Positions 24,303 to 32,574 of a stretch of 36,035 bases of DNA are shown in pieces (the first letter of the stretch is position 1; each line of letters opens with the position of its first letter). Location: the NCBI RefSeq assembly GCF_025869345.1, contig NZ_JAOZVW010000050.1:1-36035 (forward strand), in the 5' to 3' direction. This DNA is from Sphingopyxis sp. Its GTDB lineage: Bacteria; Pseudomonadota; Alphaproteobacteria; Sphingomonadales; Sphingomonadaceae. Position numbers and translations under genes: made by a program. The notes under the pieces are model-generated. The model had not been told where the DNA came from, searched no databases, and worked only from the letters and a program-made list of their open reading frames with translations.

Positions 24303-24983
24303 ATGCGGGGCGAGTTGAATCTAAACTGGGGTAGAACGTTCGGGATGGCAGCCTGCATAAGCCTGATCCTCTCCGGCTGCGGCGGCGCGCCGGAGGTCAC
24401 ACTCCCCGCGGACCGGACGGAAAGCGCGGGGCTCTGCTATGGCGCAACCATGACCCTGACGCAGGAAAAGGTCGGCAAGGGCTCGGTCCCGCTCGACGCC
24501 GCGAGCCACGCGCTGCATTTCGCGCTGCTCGCCGGGACGGACGGCGACCTCGGCGACCCGGCCAAGGTCGTCGCCAAGATCGAGAGCATCGGCACGCAGG
24601 ACAAGGGATTGCAGGACAAGCTCGTCGCCGACAAGAATGCCGCGAGCTACACTGCCCCCTGCGCCAAGGCGTTCCCGGAGACGCAGGCGGGCACATTCAA
24701 GGGCCTGCCGACTGATACGCGCGACACGCGCACCCAATGCTATGTGCTATCGACCGTGCTGCTTCAGATCTTCGCGCAAAGCGAGATCGCGCCCGATCCC
24801 CGCGCCGCGACCTGGGTCAAGCTCAACGGCCAGCTCGAACAACAATTGAACAACGAAGTTTATCCGGCGGAGGATGATGATCATGTCGGCGAGATCGCGA
24901 TGCGCGCGCTGGCCAAGGCAGTGCGGCTGGGGCCACCGGTCGATGTGATGACGGCCTGCGGCGAGCGTTACCTGAAAAGCTGA
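24303..24983 (+). CDS. Predicted lipoprotein
   Basis: This 226-residue protein is preceded by AGGAG (24290-24294) eight bases before ATG 24303. The leader is MRGELNLNWGRTFGMAACISLILSGC, ending in a lipobox LSGC with Cys about residue 26, so it should be anchored by lipid to the envelope. The mature part starts GGAPEVTLPADRTESAGLCYG, has several further cysteines (CAKAF, QCYVL, CGERYL) and helical stretches such as VAIL-type KVVAKIESIGTQDK. I do not recognise a domain. It heads a three-gene unit with the TPM protein 28 bases on. Confidence 0.8.
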   Translation: MRGELNLNWGRTFGMAACISLILSGCGGAPEVTLPADRTESAGLCYGATMTLTQEKVGKGSVPLDAASHALHFALLAGTDGDLGDPAKVVAKIESIGTQDKGLQDKLVADKNAASYTAPCAKAFPETQAGTFKGLPTDTRDTRTQCYVLSTVLLQIFAQSEIAPDPRAATWVKLNGQLEQQLNNEVYPAEDDDHVGEIAMRALAKAVRLGPPVDVMTACGERYLKS

Positions 24984-25011
24984 CGGCGGGCGGCGCGACC
25001 GAGGCGCATCG

Positions 25012-25977
25012 ATGACCTACACGACGGTTTATAACATCGCGAACGACAGCATCGACTGGCAGTTTCCGCTGATCGGGCTGGCGCTGATCCTCGTCGGCGC
25101 GGTGATGAAATGGGGGTTCGGAAAACCGGGCTGGAACAGCTATCCCATCATCGTGATCGGCGTCTTCACGATGCTCGCGTCGGGCGCGGTGCCGTGGTGG
25201 GACTATCGCCGCGTCACGCAGGCGGTGGCGAGGGGCGAGGCGAAGCAGGTCGAAGGACCGATCCACGATTGGCGCATGGCGCGTGCACGCGGCAAGCGCC
25301 GGAGTACCGACGCCACCTTTTACTCTCATTACGAGCGTTTTTCGGGCGGCGACGTCGATTTCGATGTCAATTGGGGGGCGCTGGAAGCGGGCTTCGCCAA
25401 CCGCGGCAGCACCGAGGAGAAGCCGGCGGTACGCCTGGCGAACGGCATGCCCGCGCGCATCTGGTATCTGCCGATCAACGGCCCCGGCAAGCCACCGCGC
25501 ATCACGCGCATCGATCTGGGCGCGGAAAGCTGGGCCGATGCGGTGCAACAGGATGATGCCGGTATCGCTTTCCGGCTCGCGCAAGGCCACATCGCCGACG
25601 AAGCCAAATTGCTGTCCGATGACCGCAAAGTGGCGATCGCCTTCCTGATCCAGACCTTCGAGCAGAATAGCGGACACCGGCTTGTCGTCGTCACGACGCC
25701 GTCGCTCGGCGGGACCGAGATCGCGCGCTTCGGGGCCGAAATCGCCGATCGCCGTGGCATGAAGGACAACGGCATCCTGCTGCTGGTCGCGCCGAACGAG
25801 CGGCAGGCGCGGATCGCGGTCGGCCGCGATCTTGCGGCCCGCCTGCCCGATGCCGCCGCGCAGGCGATATTGGACGGGGCGGTCCTGCCGCGGTTCCGGC
25901 GCGGCGATGTCCCCGGCGGGATCGAGGCGGGCGTGGAGAGGATCATCGCCAAGGTGGCAGGCCCGGAGAAGCCGTGA
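25012..25977 (+). CDS. TPM-domain membrane protein
   Basis: This 321-residue protein has two N-terminal membrane helices (WQFPLIGLALILVGAVMKWG and SYPIIVIGVFTMLASGAVPWW) and a middle region around 70-190 of unknown fold. The C-terminal TPM domain (about 205-315) reads ADEAKLLSDDRKVAIAFLIQTFEQNSGHRLVVVTTPSLGG, then RRGMKDNGILLLVAPNERQARIAVGRDL, AAQAILDGAVLPRFRRGD and GIEAGVERI. TPM proteins of the YgcG/Psb32 kind are envelope proteins, some with phosphatase activity or roles in membrane-protein quality control. Location and function here are inferred. The stop overlaps the next gene (GTGA). Confidence 0.85.
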   Translation: MTYTTVYNIANDSIDWQFPLIGLALILVGAVMKWGFGKPGWNSYPIIVIGVFTMLASGAVPWWDYRRVTQAVARGEAKQVEGPIHDWRMARARGKRRSTDATFYSHYERFSGGDVDFDVNWGALEAGFANRGSTEEKPAVRLANGMPARIWYLPINGPGKPPRITRIDLGAESWADAVQQDDAGIAFRLAQGHIADEAKLLSDDRKVAIAFLIQTFEQNSGHRLVVVTTPSLGGTEIARFGAEIADRRGMKDNGILLLVAPNERQARIAVGRDLAARLPDAAAQAILDGAVLPRFRRGDVPGGIEAGVERIIAKVAGPEKP

Positions 25978-26867
25978 ACCGGCTACTGAACCCGCCGGTG
26001 GTCGCCGCCGTGCTGCTGTTACTGCTGGCGGGCGCTGCGTCGCTCGGCTGGCTGTGGCTGCGCGATGGCCGGATCGCGCCCATGGGGATCGTCTGTGCGC
26101 TGCTGCCGTTCGGCTTGCTGCTGTGGGCCATATTGGCGGGCGAAGGCGGTCGTTCGCAGATAGGCATCACCGCCTGGGCACTCACCATGTTCGGGGCGTT
26201 CATCCCCGCCATCTATGTGATGCGAAGCGGTCCGGAAAACTGGTTCGTGCAATGGCGGTTTCTGCTGACCTTCGGCGGCGCCTATCTCGCGATCATGATC
26301 GTTTTCATGCTGTGGCTCGCGGCCTGGACGGCCTGGGTGCCGCCAGCGCCCGGCGCCATGCCGCTCGCCGAACACAGGCTGAAGCAGCGGGTCCGGTCGC
26401 TGGCGAATGCAGGGCTCGAACTCAGGATCGAGACACCGGCGGGACGGCCCGACCGGCTGCTTGTTTCCCGCGAATTTCGCGACGGAAAGCGGACGATCGG
26501 GATGCGGCTGACCTTTGTATCTGAACGGCATTGCGTGCTGGCGCGCGAGGTGTCGCTGATCCGCGGCGACAAGCCGATGGACGCAAGCGAAGCCCGGATG
26601 AGCAGCAGCCTCCGTCCACGCGATGGCACCCACCCCGATGCCGACCTGATCTATGACGCCAGCCTGACCGTGACGCCGCCGAGCGAGGCCATTCGGCGGC
26701 AGATTGCGCTGCGCATCGCAGACGGTCGCGTCGAGATCGCGGGAGACAAGGATGCGGCGTCGGCCCCCGCCAATCTGGCGCATGTTTTGACCGAACTGGT
26801 CCACCAGTCGGGGTGGGGATGGCAGGGCGTGTTCGCCGATTGGCAGCGAGCTTGTCGCAAGGCGTGA
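25974..26867 (+). CDS. Polytopic membrane protein with cytoplasmic domain
   Basis: This 297-residue protein starts at GTG 25974, overlapping the TPM stop. Four hydrophobic helices lie in residues 8-125 (VVAAVLLLLLAGAASLGWLWL; MGIVCALLPFGLLLWAILAG; ITAWALTMFGAFIPAIYVM; FLLTFGGAYLAIMIVFMLWLAAW). A soluble domain follows from about 140 to the end (RTIGMRLTFVSERHCVLAREVSL, DLIYDASLTVTPP, VHQSGWGWQGVF). The soluble domain has no recognised motif. Overlap and shared orientation suggest it forms a membrane complex with the TPM protein. Confidence 0.75.
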   Translation: MNRLLNPPVVAAVLLLLLAGAASLGWLWLRDGRIAPMGIVCALLPFGLLLWAILAGEGGRSQIGITAWALTMFGAFIPAIYVMRSGPENWFVQWRFLLTFGGAYLAIMIVFMLWLAAWTAWVPPAPGAMPLAEHRLKQRVRSLANAGLELRIETPAGRPDRLLVSREFRDGKRTIGMRLTFVSERHCVLAREVSLIRGDKPMDASEARMSSSLRPRDGTHPDADLIYDASLTVTPPSEAIRRQIALRIADGRVEIAGDKDAASAPANLAHVLTELVHQSGWGWQGVFADWQRACRKA

Positions 26868-26896
26868 TTCAGTTCGCCCCGATCAATCCGGGGTTG

Positions 26897-27883
26897 TCAG
26901 GCACTTTTCCCGCGCAAATCCGACGGGGTCATTCCGAAGCGTCGGCGGAAGGTGCGGTTGAAATAGGATAGATCGCCGAAGCCGCAGGCATAGGCGATCG
27001 CCGAGATCGTTCCCGACGTCTGTCCTGGGTGCAACAGCAGGCGATGCGCCCGGTCGAGCCGGTGTCCGAGGACGTGGGCGGAAAAGCTGCTGCCCTCCTC
27101 CTGAAACAGACGGCGGACATAGCGCGGGCTGATCGCGCATCGCCGCGCGACATCCTCGGCGCCCAGGTGCGGATCGCACAGCCGGCGCGCGACCTCGGCC
27201 TTGATTGCTCGCAGCCGCGCCGCTTTCACGCCAGGCTGTTCGGGCAGCGGCGGGCCGTCGATATCCCCCGCCGCGATGGCGGCGATCAGGTCGCGGATAT
27301 GTCCGGCAACAAGCGGCCCCGCCGCGCCCGCAGCCGCCGCGGCGCGCAGGCGAAGCATGTCTACATAGGCATGGAGAAGGCCCAGCAAGTCGTTCTGCCG
27401 CGGCACCACCCGCATCGCCAGATCGTCCGCGTCGGAATAGAAGGCGCGCAGATCGTCGAGCGCGATGGCGATATTGGTGAAACGGCTCCGGCTCGGGCAA
27501 GCTATGGCGCTGACCTCGCCGCCGCGCACGAAGATCGAGTCGCCCGGCGCCAATATATGCTCCTGCCCGCCTTGCTTGATTTCCAGCGGCGCGTCCGCGG
27601 TGATCAGATAGAGCATCTCCGCCGGATCGGCGGCAATCAGACAGTGCGTTCGCGTTACCCGCACCGGCGATGCGAAGACCGAGGCATAGGCGGCACCCGG
27701 CAGCGCGCACAGCGTTCCTTCGGCGTGAAATGGCGTGTCCGCCGCCGGCTCTATGTCGATCCGAACCATCGCCTGGCCGAAGACCTCGCGCCACATCGGC
27801 AGGCGCTCGCGGGCTGGAATCGAGGCGGTCGATAATCGCTGCGACAGAAAAGCCGAATCCACGCCGCGCCCCTCCAGTGGCAT
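26897..27883 (-). CDS. AraC-family transcriptional regulator
   Basis: This 328-residue regulator has an AraC_binding_2-type N-terminal domain (ERLPMWREVFGQAMVRIDIEP, LYLITADAPLEIKQGG, LAPGDSIFVRGGE) and a C-terminal AraC double HTH. The HTH reads LGAEDVARRCAISPRYVRRLFQEEGSSF for the first motif and TISAIAYACGFGDLSYFNRTFRRRFGMTPSDLR for the second. It is oriented against both neighbouring gene groups: convergent with the lipoprotein-TPM unit and divergent from the secreted-protein operon at 28252. The control of the latter is inferred from position and from the dyad at 28187-28222. The effector is unknown. Confidence 0.92.
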   Translation of the reverse strand: MPLEGRGVDSAFLSQRLSTASIPARERLPMWREVFGQAMVRIDIEPAADTPFHAEGTLCALPGAAYASVFASPVRVTRTHCLIAADPAEMLYLITADAPLEIKQGGQEHILAPGDSIFVRGGEVSAIACPSRSRFTNIAIALDDLRAFYSDADDLAMRVVPRQNDLLGLLHAYVDMLRLRAAAAAGAAGPLVAGHIRDLIAAIAAGDIDGPPLPEQPGVKAARLRAIKAEVARRLCDPHLGAEDVARRCAISPRYVRRLFQEEGSSFSAHVLGHRLDRAHRLLLHPGQTSGTISAIAYACGFGDLSYFNRTFRRRFGMTPSDLRGKSA

Positions 27884-28251
27884 CGCGCCGCCAACGATGG
27901 CGGGGCGACGCTAAAGATCGCACCCTATCGACCGAGTGCCGCCTGGTCCACCTCGCGTTCCCTTTGGTCCGAGACGGATGCGAGCCGGCATGGCATCACG
28001 GCGGGGCAGGGAGAAAATGATGCGCGAACACCCATTGCCGAATCCGATGCCCGCCGATTTCTCGCCGGCGCCCGGAACTTGATGCGGGAGCAGATGCGTC
28101 GGCAGCGACCCGTCGGCGTATCAGCGGGCCGAATGGGGAGAGACTGCCGATCGGCTTTCCTCCGTCCCTGTCCGGTCTTCCCCGTCGGGCCTGCCCGTAT
28201 GTTGTGCAGCACGGGCAGGCCCTCCCTCCGAAAAGCCCGGAGACAGAAGCC
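27884..28251. promoter_or_regulatory. Divergent control region of the AraC gene and the secreted-protein operon
   Basis: This 368-bp region between divergent genes has no supported coding sequence. It includes the dyad at 28187-28222, close to the right-hand start, and the ribosome site GGAGAC (about 28239). Promoter elements cannot be assigned with confidence in GC-rich DNA, but transcription must start here in both directions. Confidence 0.5.
28187..28222. promoter_or_regulatory. Perfect 12-bp inverted repeat before the secreted-protein operon
   Basis: GGGCCTGCCCGT (28187-28198) faces its exact complement ACGGGCAGGCCC (28211-28222) across 12 bases. It lies 29 bases before the start codon at 28252. 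It may be an operator for the divergent AraC-type regulator or an RNA hairpin in the leader; a terminator is less likely because no T-tract follows. Confidence 0.6.
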
Positions 28252-29061
28252 ATGACCCGCAAAGGGCAAGCAAGGGCCCGATTTCCAGGATCGCCAACCC
28301 CGCGGCATTGGCGCGCACTGCTCGCATCCGTGCTGGTTCTTGCTGCCGTGCCGACCGAAGCGCAGGATGAACGGCCACGCTGGTATGGCGTCGATCATGG
28401 CGAGCAGACGCGGCTCGTCTATGGCGTGCCCGAGAGCGACGATACGTCGCTGATCTTCATCTGCCACAAGCGTGGCCAGGAACTATCGGCCTATATGACC
28501 CATCCACCACTTCGCGCGGCGGCAGGGCAGAGCCTGCCGGTTCGTCTGAGCAACGGGCGTGCGGTCGCGGCCTTTCGCGCAACGGTGCAGACGCAGGAGA
28601 TGGACGATCTGCTGCATCTGAAGGCGCAAGTGCCGCTCGATGCGCCGCTCGAATCGATACTGGCGGCGGAGGGACAGCTGACGATCGACGTGGGCGGGGT
28701 CGCGGCGCGCTATCCGCTCGATGGCGTCGTAGCGGCGGCGCGGCCGCTGATCGCGCTTTGCGGCACCGCCGCGCGGGCGGCGCCCGCCGCCGACCTTACC
28801 GTAACCGTGACGAACAAGACCCGCCGCCGCGTCGAGGAGATCGCGCTTCGCGAGCCAGATGATATCGAACTGAACTCCGACGCCTTCGGCTATGAGGGGC
28901 TGGCTCCGGGGCGCCGGCGGACCTTCACCATCCCCGGCGGCGTTTGCACCTATGAAATTTCCGTCCTGTTCGAGGAAAAGGAGGAGGATTGCTGTAGCGA
29001 TCCCTTGCCCATCGGCCAGCAGAACCTGTGCGACGATCCGCGCATTGTCGTCCATGACTAG
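28252..29061 (+). CDS. Secreted protein of unknown function
   Basis: The 269-residue translation begins MTRKGQARARFPGSPTPRHW and then a hydrophobic stretch LLASVLVLAAVPTEAQDE with an AQ-type signal-peptidase site. The mature part has a first domain (about 45-180) with FICHKRGQELSAYM and LPVRLSNGRAVAAFRATV. A second domain (about 190-269) is beta-rich (LTVTVTNKTRRRVEEIALRE, RRTFTIPGGVCTYEISVLFEEKEEDCC). Cysteines are paired near the C-terminus. ATG 28252 is preferred over 28204, which lies inside the inverted repeat. The stop overlaps the next gene. No family recognised. Confidence 0.75.
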   Translation: MTRKGQARARFPGSPTPRHWRALLASVLVLAAVPTEAQDERPRWYGVDHGEQTRLVYGVPESDDTSLIFICHKRGQELSAYMTHPPLRAAAGQSLPVRLSNGRAVAAFRATVQTQEMDDLLHLKAQVPLDAPLESILAAEGQLTIDVGGVAARYPLDGVVAAARPLIALCGTAARAAPAADLTVTVTNKTRRRVEEIALREPDDIELNSDAFGYEGLAPGRRRTFTIPGGVCTYEISVLFEEKEEDCCSDPLPIGQQNLCDDPRIVVHD

Positions 29062-30382
29062 CGGGTTGACGATTCGCTTAGGCGGCCTGTTCCTGTCTGC
29101 TGCTGTCGTCTTTGGCGAGACGATGCTTGTTCCATCGCGCGCGCAGCCCGCGCCATCCGCCACCGTTCCGGCAAGCTTCGATTGCGGCAAGGCGACGCGC
29201 GCGGTCGATCGCTTCATCTGCGCCAACGCCGCCTTGCGCTGGCAGGACCTGGCGCTGTCGCGAAGCTATCGCGCCGTGCTGGACAAGCTGAGCGGTCCGG
29301 CGCGCGCGGAACTCGTGGCGGAGCAGCGCGACTGGGTGAGCGAACGCGACCGCCGCTGCGCCGCGGACCGCAGCTTCGCCGAGTTGAACGATCCCGCCTC
29401 TTCGATCCATGATCAGGCCTATGACTGCATGACGATCGTTTATCAGGGTCGCCGCCAGACCCTCGGCGACCGTGCCGCGGCGCCGATCGCGACACGGGTG
29501 ATTGGCGAAATCGACCTTGGCCCCATCGCCCGCGCGCGGCCCGAACTGGTCGAGACGGGGCGGGTGCCGGTTGCGGGGATGCGGCTGTCGCCCGATGGCA
29601 GCCATGTCGCCATCCTGCTGCCCAGCCGCGAACTCGACGGTCCCGACCAGTTGTGGCTCTATCGCGTGGCCGACCGCAAGCTGACGGCCGCGACGCCGCG
29701 GCCAGACACGCGCGCGCAGCATCCCGCCGATGTCGTGGCCGCGATCACCGGGCTGGCCTGGCGAGGTGACACGCTGTTCGCGATCGCTTCGCTGTGGGGC
29801 GACGGCAGCGACGGCGAGAGCGGTCCGACCGCCTATTACGCCGCGACGGCCACAGGCAGCCGCCGTCTGCGCGACAAGCCCGCCGAGGCGCAGGATCGGT
29901 GGGAATCGGTGACGGGCGGACTGGTGTATCGGGAGGACGAATTTTCCGACGATCTCGACGCCGTCCAGTCGCTTCGCGGCAATGACCGCTGGTTGGTCTG
30001 GACGGCGGATCGCGGTCGGGGCACGATCGATCTCCACATCCGTGCCCGCAATCCCCTCGGCGCGCCCTATCTGGTCGCGTGGGGCGGTTGGGAACTGGCG
30101 CAATTCCTGTTCGACGATGCGCGGTCGCGCCTGATCTATCCCGCCGACACCGGGATCGCGCAGTTCGACTTGGCGACGCACGCCGAACGGCGCATCGCCG
30201 GCACCGGACGCGGCGACCAGCCCTATGCCGTGTCCGCAGATCATGGCACGTTCCTGTGGGCGACGCGCAATGACTGCGGCGACGAATTTCTCGCCGATCC
30301 CGAAGCGGACGCGCCCGAACGCTTCTGCCTCGCCGCCATGACTGGCACAGAGGCGGCCACCCCATGGCCCTCCGGGCGATAG
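29054..30382 (+). CDS. Exported LprI-like/DUF1311 domain and beta-propeller protein
   Basis: The 442-residue product starts at ATG 29054, eight bases inside the previous gene. After a signal peptide (LFLSAAVVFGETMLVPSRAQ) it has an LprI/DUF1311-type region (about 40-105): FDCGKATRAVDRFICANAALRWQDLALSRSYRAVLD, EQRDWVSERDRRCA. The C-terminal portion (about 150-440) has repeats of the propeller kind, such as GMRLSPDGSHVAILLPSRELDGPDQLWLYRVADRK and DDARSRLIYPADTGIAQFDLAT. The LprI domain is known as a lysozyme-inhibitor module in mycobacteria, but most DUF1311 domains are uncharacterised. Joining it to a propeller suggests a periplasmic binding protein. Confidence 0.8.
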   Translation: MTSGLTIRLGGLFLSAAVVFGETMLVPSRAQPAPSATVPASFDCGKATRAVDRFICANAALRWQDLALSRSYRAVLDKLSGPARAELVAEQRDWVSERDRRCAADRSFAELNDPASSIHDQAYDCMTIVYQGRRQTLGDRAAAPIATRVIGEIDLGPIARARPELVETGRVPVAGMRLSPDGSHVAILLPSRELDGPDQLWLYRVADRKLTAATPRPDTRAQHPADVVAAITGLAWRGDTLFAIASLWGDGSDGESGPTAYYAATATGSRRLRDKPAEAQDRWESVTGGLVYREDEFSDDLDAVQSLRGNDRWLVWTADRGRGTIDLHIRARNPLGAPYLVAWGGWELAQFLFDDARSRLIYPADTGIAQFDLATHAERRIAGTGRGDQPYAVSADHGTFLWATRNDCGDEFLADPEADAPERFCLAAMTGTEAATPWPSGR

Positions 30383-30385
30383 ACG

Positions 30386-31090
30386 ATGGAAGATTCGACG
30401 ATATTCACCGTGGGCATGGTCCTGTTCCCTTTCCTGCTGGGACCGGCGATCATACTGGCCCTGACGCTTGTCGGTCGCGCGGCCTTGCGCCGCAGGGGGC
30501 AGGGAAACACCTCCTGCAATCTGACCGGACCCGCAGTGCGGTGGGGATGCGGATTGTCGGCGCTGATTCTCGTCTGTGCTTTTTGCGGGTTGATGGTGGC
30601 AAGCGCCGGCGGGGCGATTCATCCGCCGCTGGTGACGGTCGCCGCACCATATGTCTGCGACGGGACGGTCGAAACCCAATCGCGGAGCTATTCCTACAAG
30701 CCGGGACAGCAGGGTATCGCGCGCAATATCTTCTGTCTCGATCTCGATGGCCGCCAACGCGACATTACGTTGCGAACCATCGGCGCGGCGGCCGTCTATT
30801 ATACGCTGCTCTTTCTGAGCGCGGCGCTGGTGTTGATCCTTTTGCTCCCGCTGGTGAAATCGCGCCGCGCCGCCGATGCCGATCCGCCAATCATTGCCGA
30901 GTTCCGGGGCGCGCTGGCCGACCGGCTGCGGATCGATGCCGACATCGTTCGCCGCGCCGCTTGGGCGCCGGATGCGAGCCGAGAGAGTGTCGAGGGCCGG
31001 CTGCGGCACCTGCAATCGCTACGCGACGGCGGCTTGATCAGCGAAGAGGAATATCAGGTCAAACGGATGGAAATTCTTGCGTCGCTTTGA
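30386..31090 (+). CDS. Membrane protein with C-terminal SHOCT domain
   Basis: This 234-residue protein starts three bases after the previous stop. It has helices at about 10-30 (GMVLFPFLLGPAIILALTLV), 55-75 (GLSALILVCAFCGLMVASAGG) and 132-155 (AAAVYYTLLFLSAALVLILLLPLV). A periplasmic loop with two cysteines lies between the second and third. The C-terminus reads VEGRLRHLQSLRDGGLISEEEYQVKRMEILASL, the SHOCT (short C-terminal) motif used for oligomerisation in many membrane proteins. As last gene of the three-gene unit it is a likely membrane partner of the secreted proteins. Confidence 0.82.
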   Translation: MEDSTIFTVGMVLFPFLLGPAIILALTLVGRAALRRRGQGNTSCNLTGPAVRWGCGLSALILVCAFCGLMVASAGGAIHPPLVTVAAPYVCDGTVETQSRSYSYKPGQQGIARNIFCLDLDGRQRDITLRTIGAAAVYYTLLFLSAALVLILLLPLVKSRRAADADPPIIAEFRGALADRLRIDADIVRRAAWAPDASRESVEGRLRHLQSLRDGGLISEEEYQVKRMEILASL

Positions 31091-31239
31091 CCGAGATGAA
31101 GCGTGTGCAGTTGCTTCCCGCGAAGCCGCGCGCTTCGCCCACCGATCCAACGACCGCTTCCAAGCGGAACTGATCCCGGCCCCGGATGGCTGAGATGGGG
31201 CGCGAAGCTGCCGCGCTCGTTCGGCGCTTGGAACGACCG

Positions 31240-32574
31240 CTACCCCGATCTGCTCTCCCAAAGGTGGTGTTCCAAGTCATCCGACAGTCCCGGAGTAAGC
31301 AGCATAGACCGTAACTGTCGCAACACCATTTGGTGCCGAGAGATATCGATGCTGGCGGTGTGCAAATGCTGCGTGGTCACGCCAATCTTATGGCGATCGA
31401 GTAATCCTGGTGCGCTACGAAGCGCGGTGTGGTGCGGGTACAGCAAGGTCAGCGTCCTACATCCGTAAATCTGGGCGTAGGCCATCATCTGATAGACATC
31501 AGATTGGGATACCCCCCGCTTAGCGTCGTCGATACGCGCCGCGATGCGTTTCCATTTCGTGTCGACGATGTGGACGATCTCGCGGCCACGCTTCACCAAT
31601 ATGTCCGGCTTGGTTTGAAAGCTGCGGCGACCATCCTCAATCGCTTCCAAGCAGTAGAGGCGTCCGCCTTGCAGATGGACAGACAAACCGGTGCCGGAGA
31701 GCGCTCGGCGCATCATCCGGCCAATATATTCTTCAAACAATGTGTTCATTTCGAACAGAAGCGAAAAGCCGGATGTTTCACCCATCGATGTGGTCTGGAA
31801 GCGTTCGCCGAGCAACAGACGGGCAAGAGCGAGTAGCTCTTTCCACCGGGCATTCGTCCGATCGAGACTGACGCGATCCCAACGTAGTGCATGCGCAGGG
31901 ACTGCGGCTATGTCGGCATAATGGAAGTCCAGCTCGGCTAAACGCCGCTGATTGTCTGTACTGTTTGATATACGGCGCAAACGATTGATCCCAGCCTTCA
32001 TGATCTGGTTGATCGTGATGTCGGCGGACAGTTCGTCGAACCGACAAGCGAGCATGACCGGATTCATTGCCAGCTGGGCGAACTGCCGCCCAACGTCGAG
32101 CCGCCCGCGCATACGCGGGACATCCTCTTCATGTTCAACATATTGGCGAGGCATGCCCTGTCGAAGCGCATCGACAAGCTTGGTGCTGAAAAGACGTATC
32201 AGAATTTCTAGAAGGTTATCCCTCTGCCATCCAAGCTCGGTGATTGCGCCGCCATCGATGTCGAGATCCATTGCGACGGCAAGCATATGGACGAGCTTAC
32301 GGCGGATCAGGCCCTCTTGCGCTTCATCATCGCCAGAAGACAGATCGATCTTTGGCAAGATTTCCAGCGCACACTTGTCCGCGACAATGATACCTACAAC
32401 CTGCTGTGCCCGAAGCGCGTTGCGGCCATGAGCTATAATGCGTGCCCCATTATCTCCACCAAGCGGAGATTTGCGCGCAACCGCAGCCAGCCGGTCAGCA
32501 GCCCAGCTAGGAATCTGCTCCGGATCGTCACCATAGGCGATCGACTGCCATTCGAAGAGCGTTCGGCGGATCAC
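31240..32574 (-). CDS. mcrC: McrC-like restriction endonuclease subunit
   Basis: This 444-residue protein matches McrC. The N-terminal region contains ARIIAHGRNALRAQQVVGIIV and LEILPKI, a middle region YVEHEEDVPRMRGRLDVGRQF, then DELSADITINQIMKAGI, and the C-terminal PD-(D/E)xK nuclease core TKPDILVKRGREIVHIVDTKWK. In McrBC systems McrC is the nuclease driven by the McrB GTPase. The GTG at 32574 overlaps the upstream stop (GTGA), which fits coupled translation; an ATG at 32628 is the alternative. DNA here is visibly less GC-rich than the flanks. The partner gene is damaged, so it may be inactive. Confidence 0.88.
   Translation of the reverse strand: MIRRTLFEWQSIAYGDDPEQIPSWAADRLAAVARKSPLGGDNGARIIAHGRNALRAQQVVGIIVADKCALEILPKIDLSSGDDEAQEGLIRRKLVHMLAVAMDLDIDGGAITELGWQRDNLLEILIRLFSTKLVDALRQGMPRQYVEHEEDVPRMRGRLDVGRQFAQLAMNPVMLACRFDELSADITINQIMKAGINRLRRISNSTDNQRRLAELDFHYADIAAVPAHALRWDRVSLDRTNARWKELLALARLLLGERFQTTSMGETSGFSLLFEMNTLFEEYIGRMMRRALSGTGLSVHLQGGRLYCLEAIEDGRRSFQTKPDILVKRGREIVHIVDTKWKRIAARIDDAKRGVSQSDVYQMMAYAQIYGCRTLTLLYPHHTALRSAPGLLDRHKIGVTTQHLHTASIDISRHQMVLRQLRSMLLTPGLSDDLEHHLWESRSG

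Noticed and set aside
26877..26893. Short CCCCG-ATCAATC-CGGGG dyad between convergent genes
   Set aside because: Only five base pairs and no T-tract, so too weak to call a terminator.
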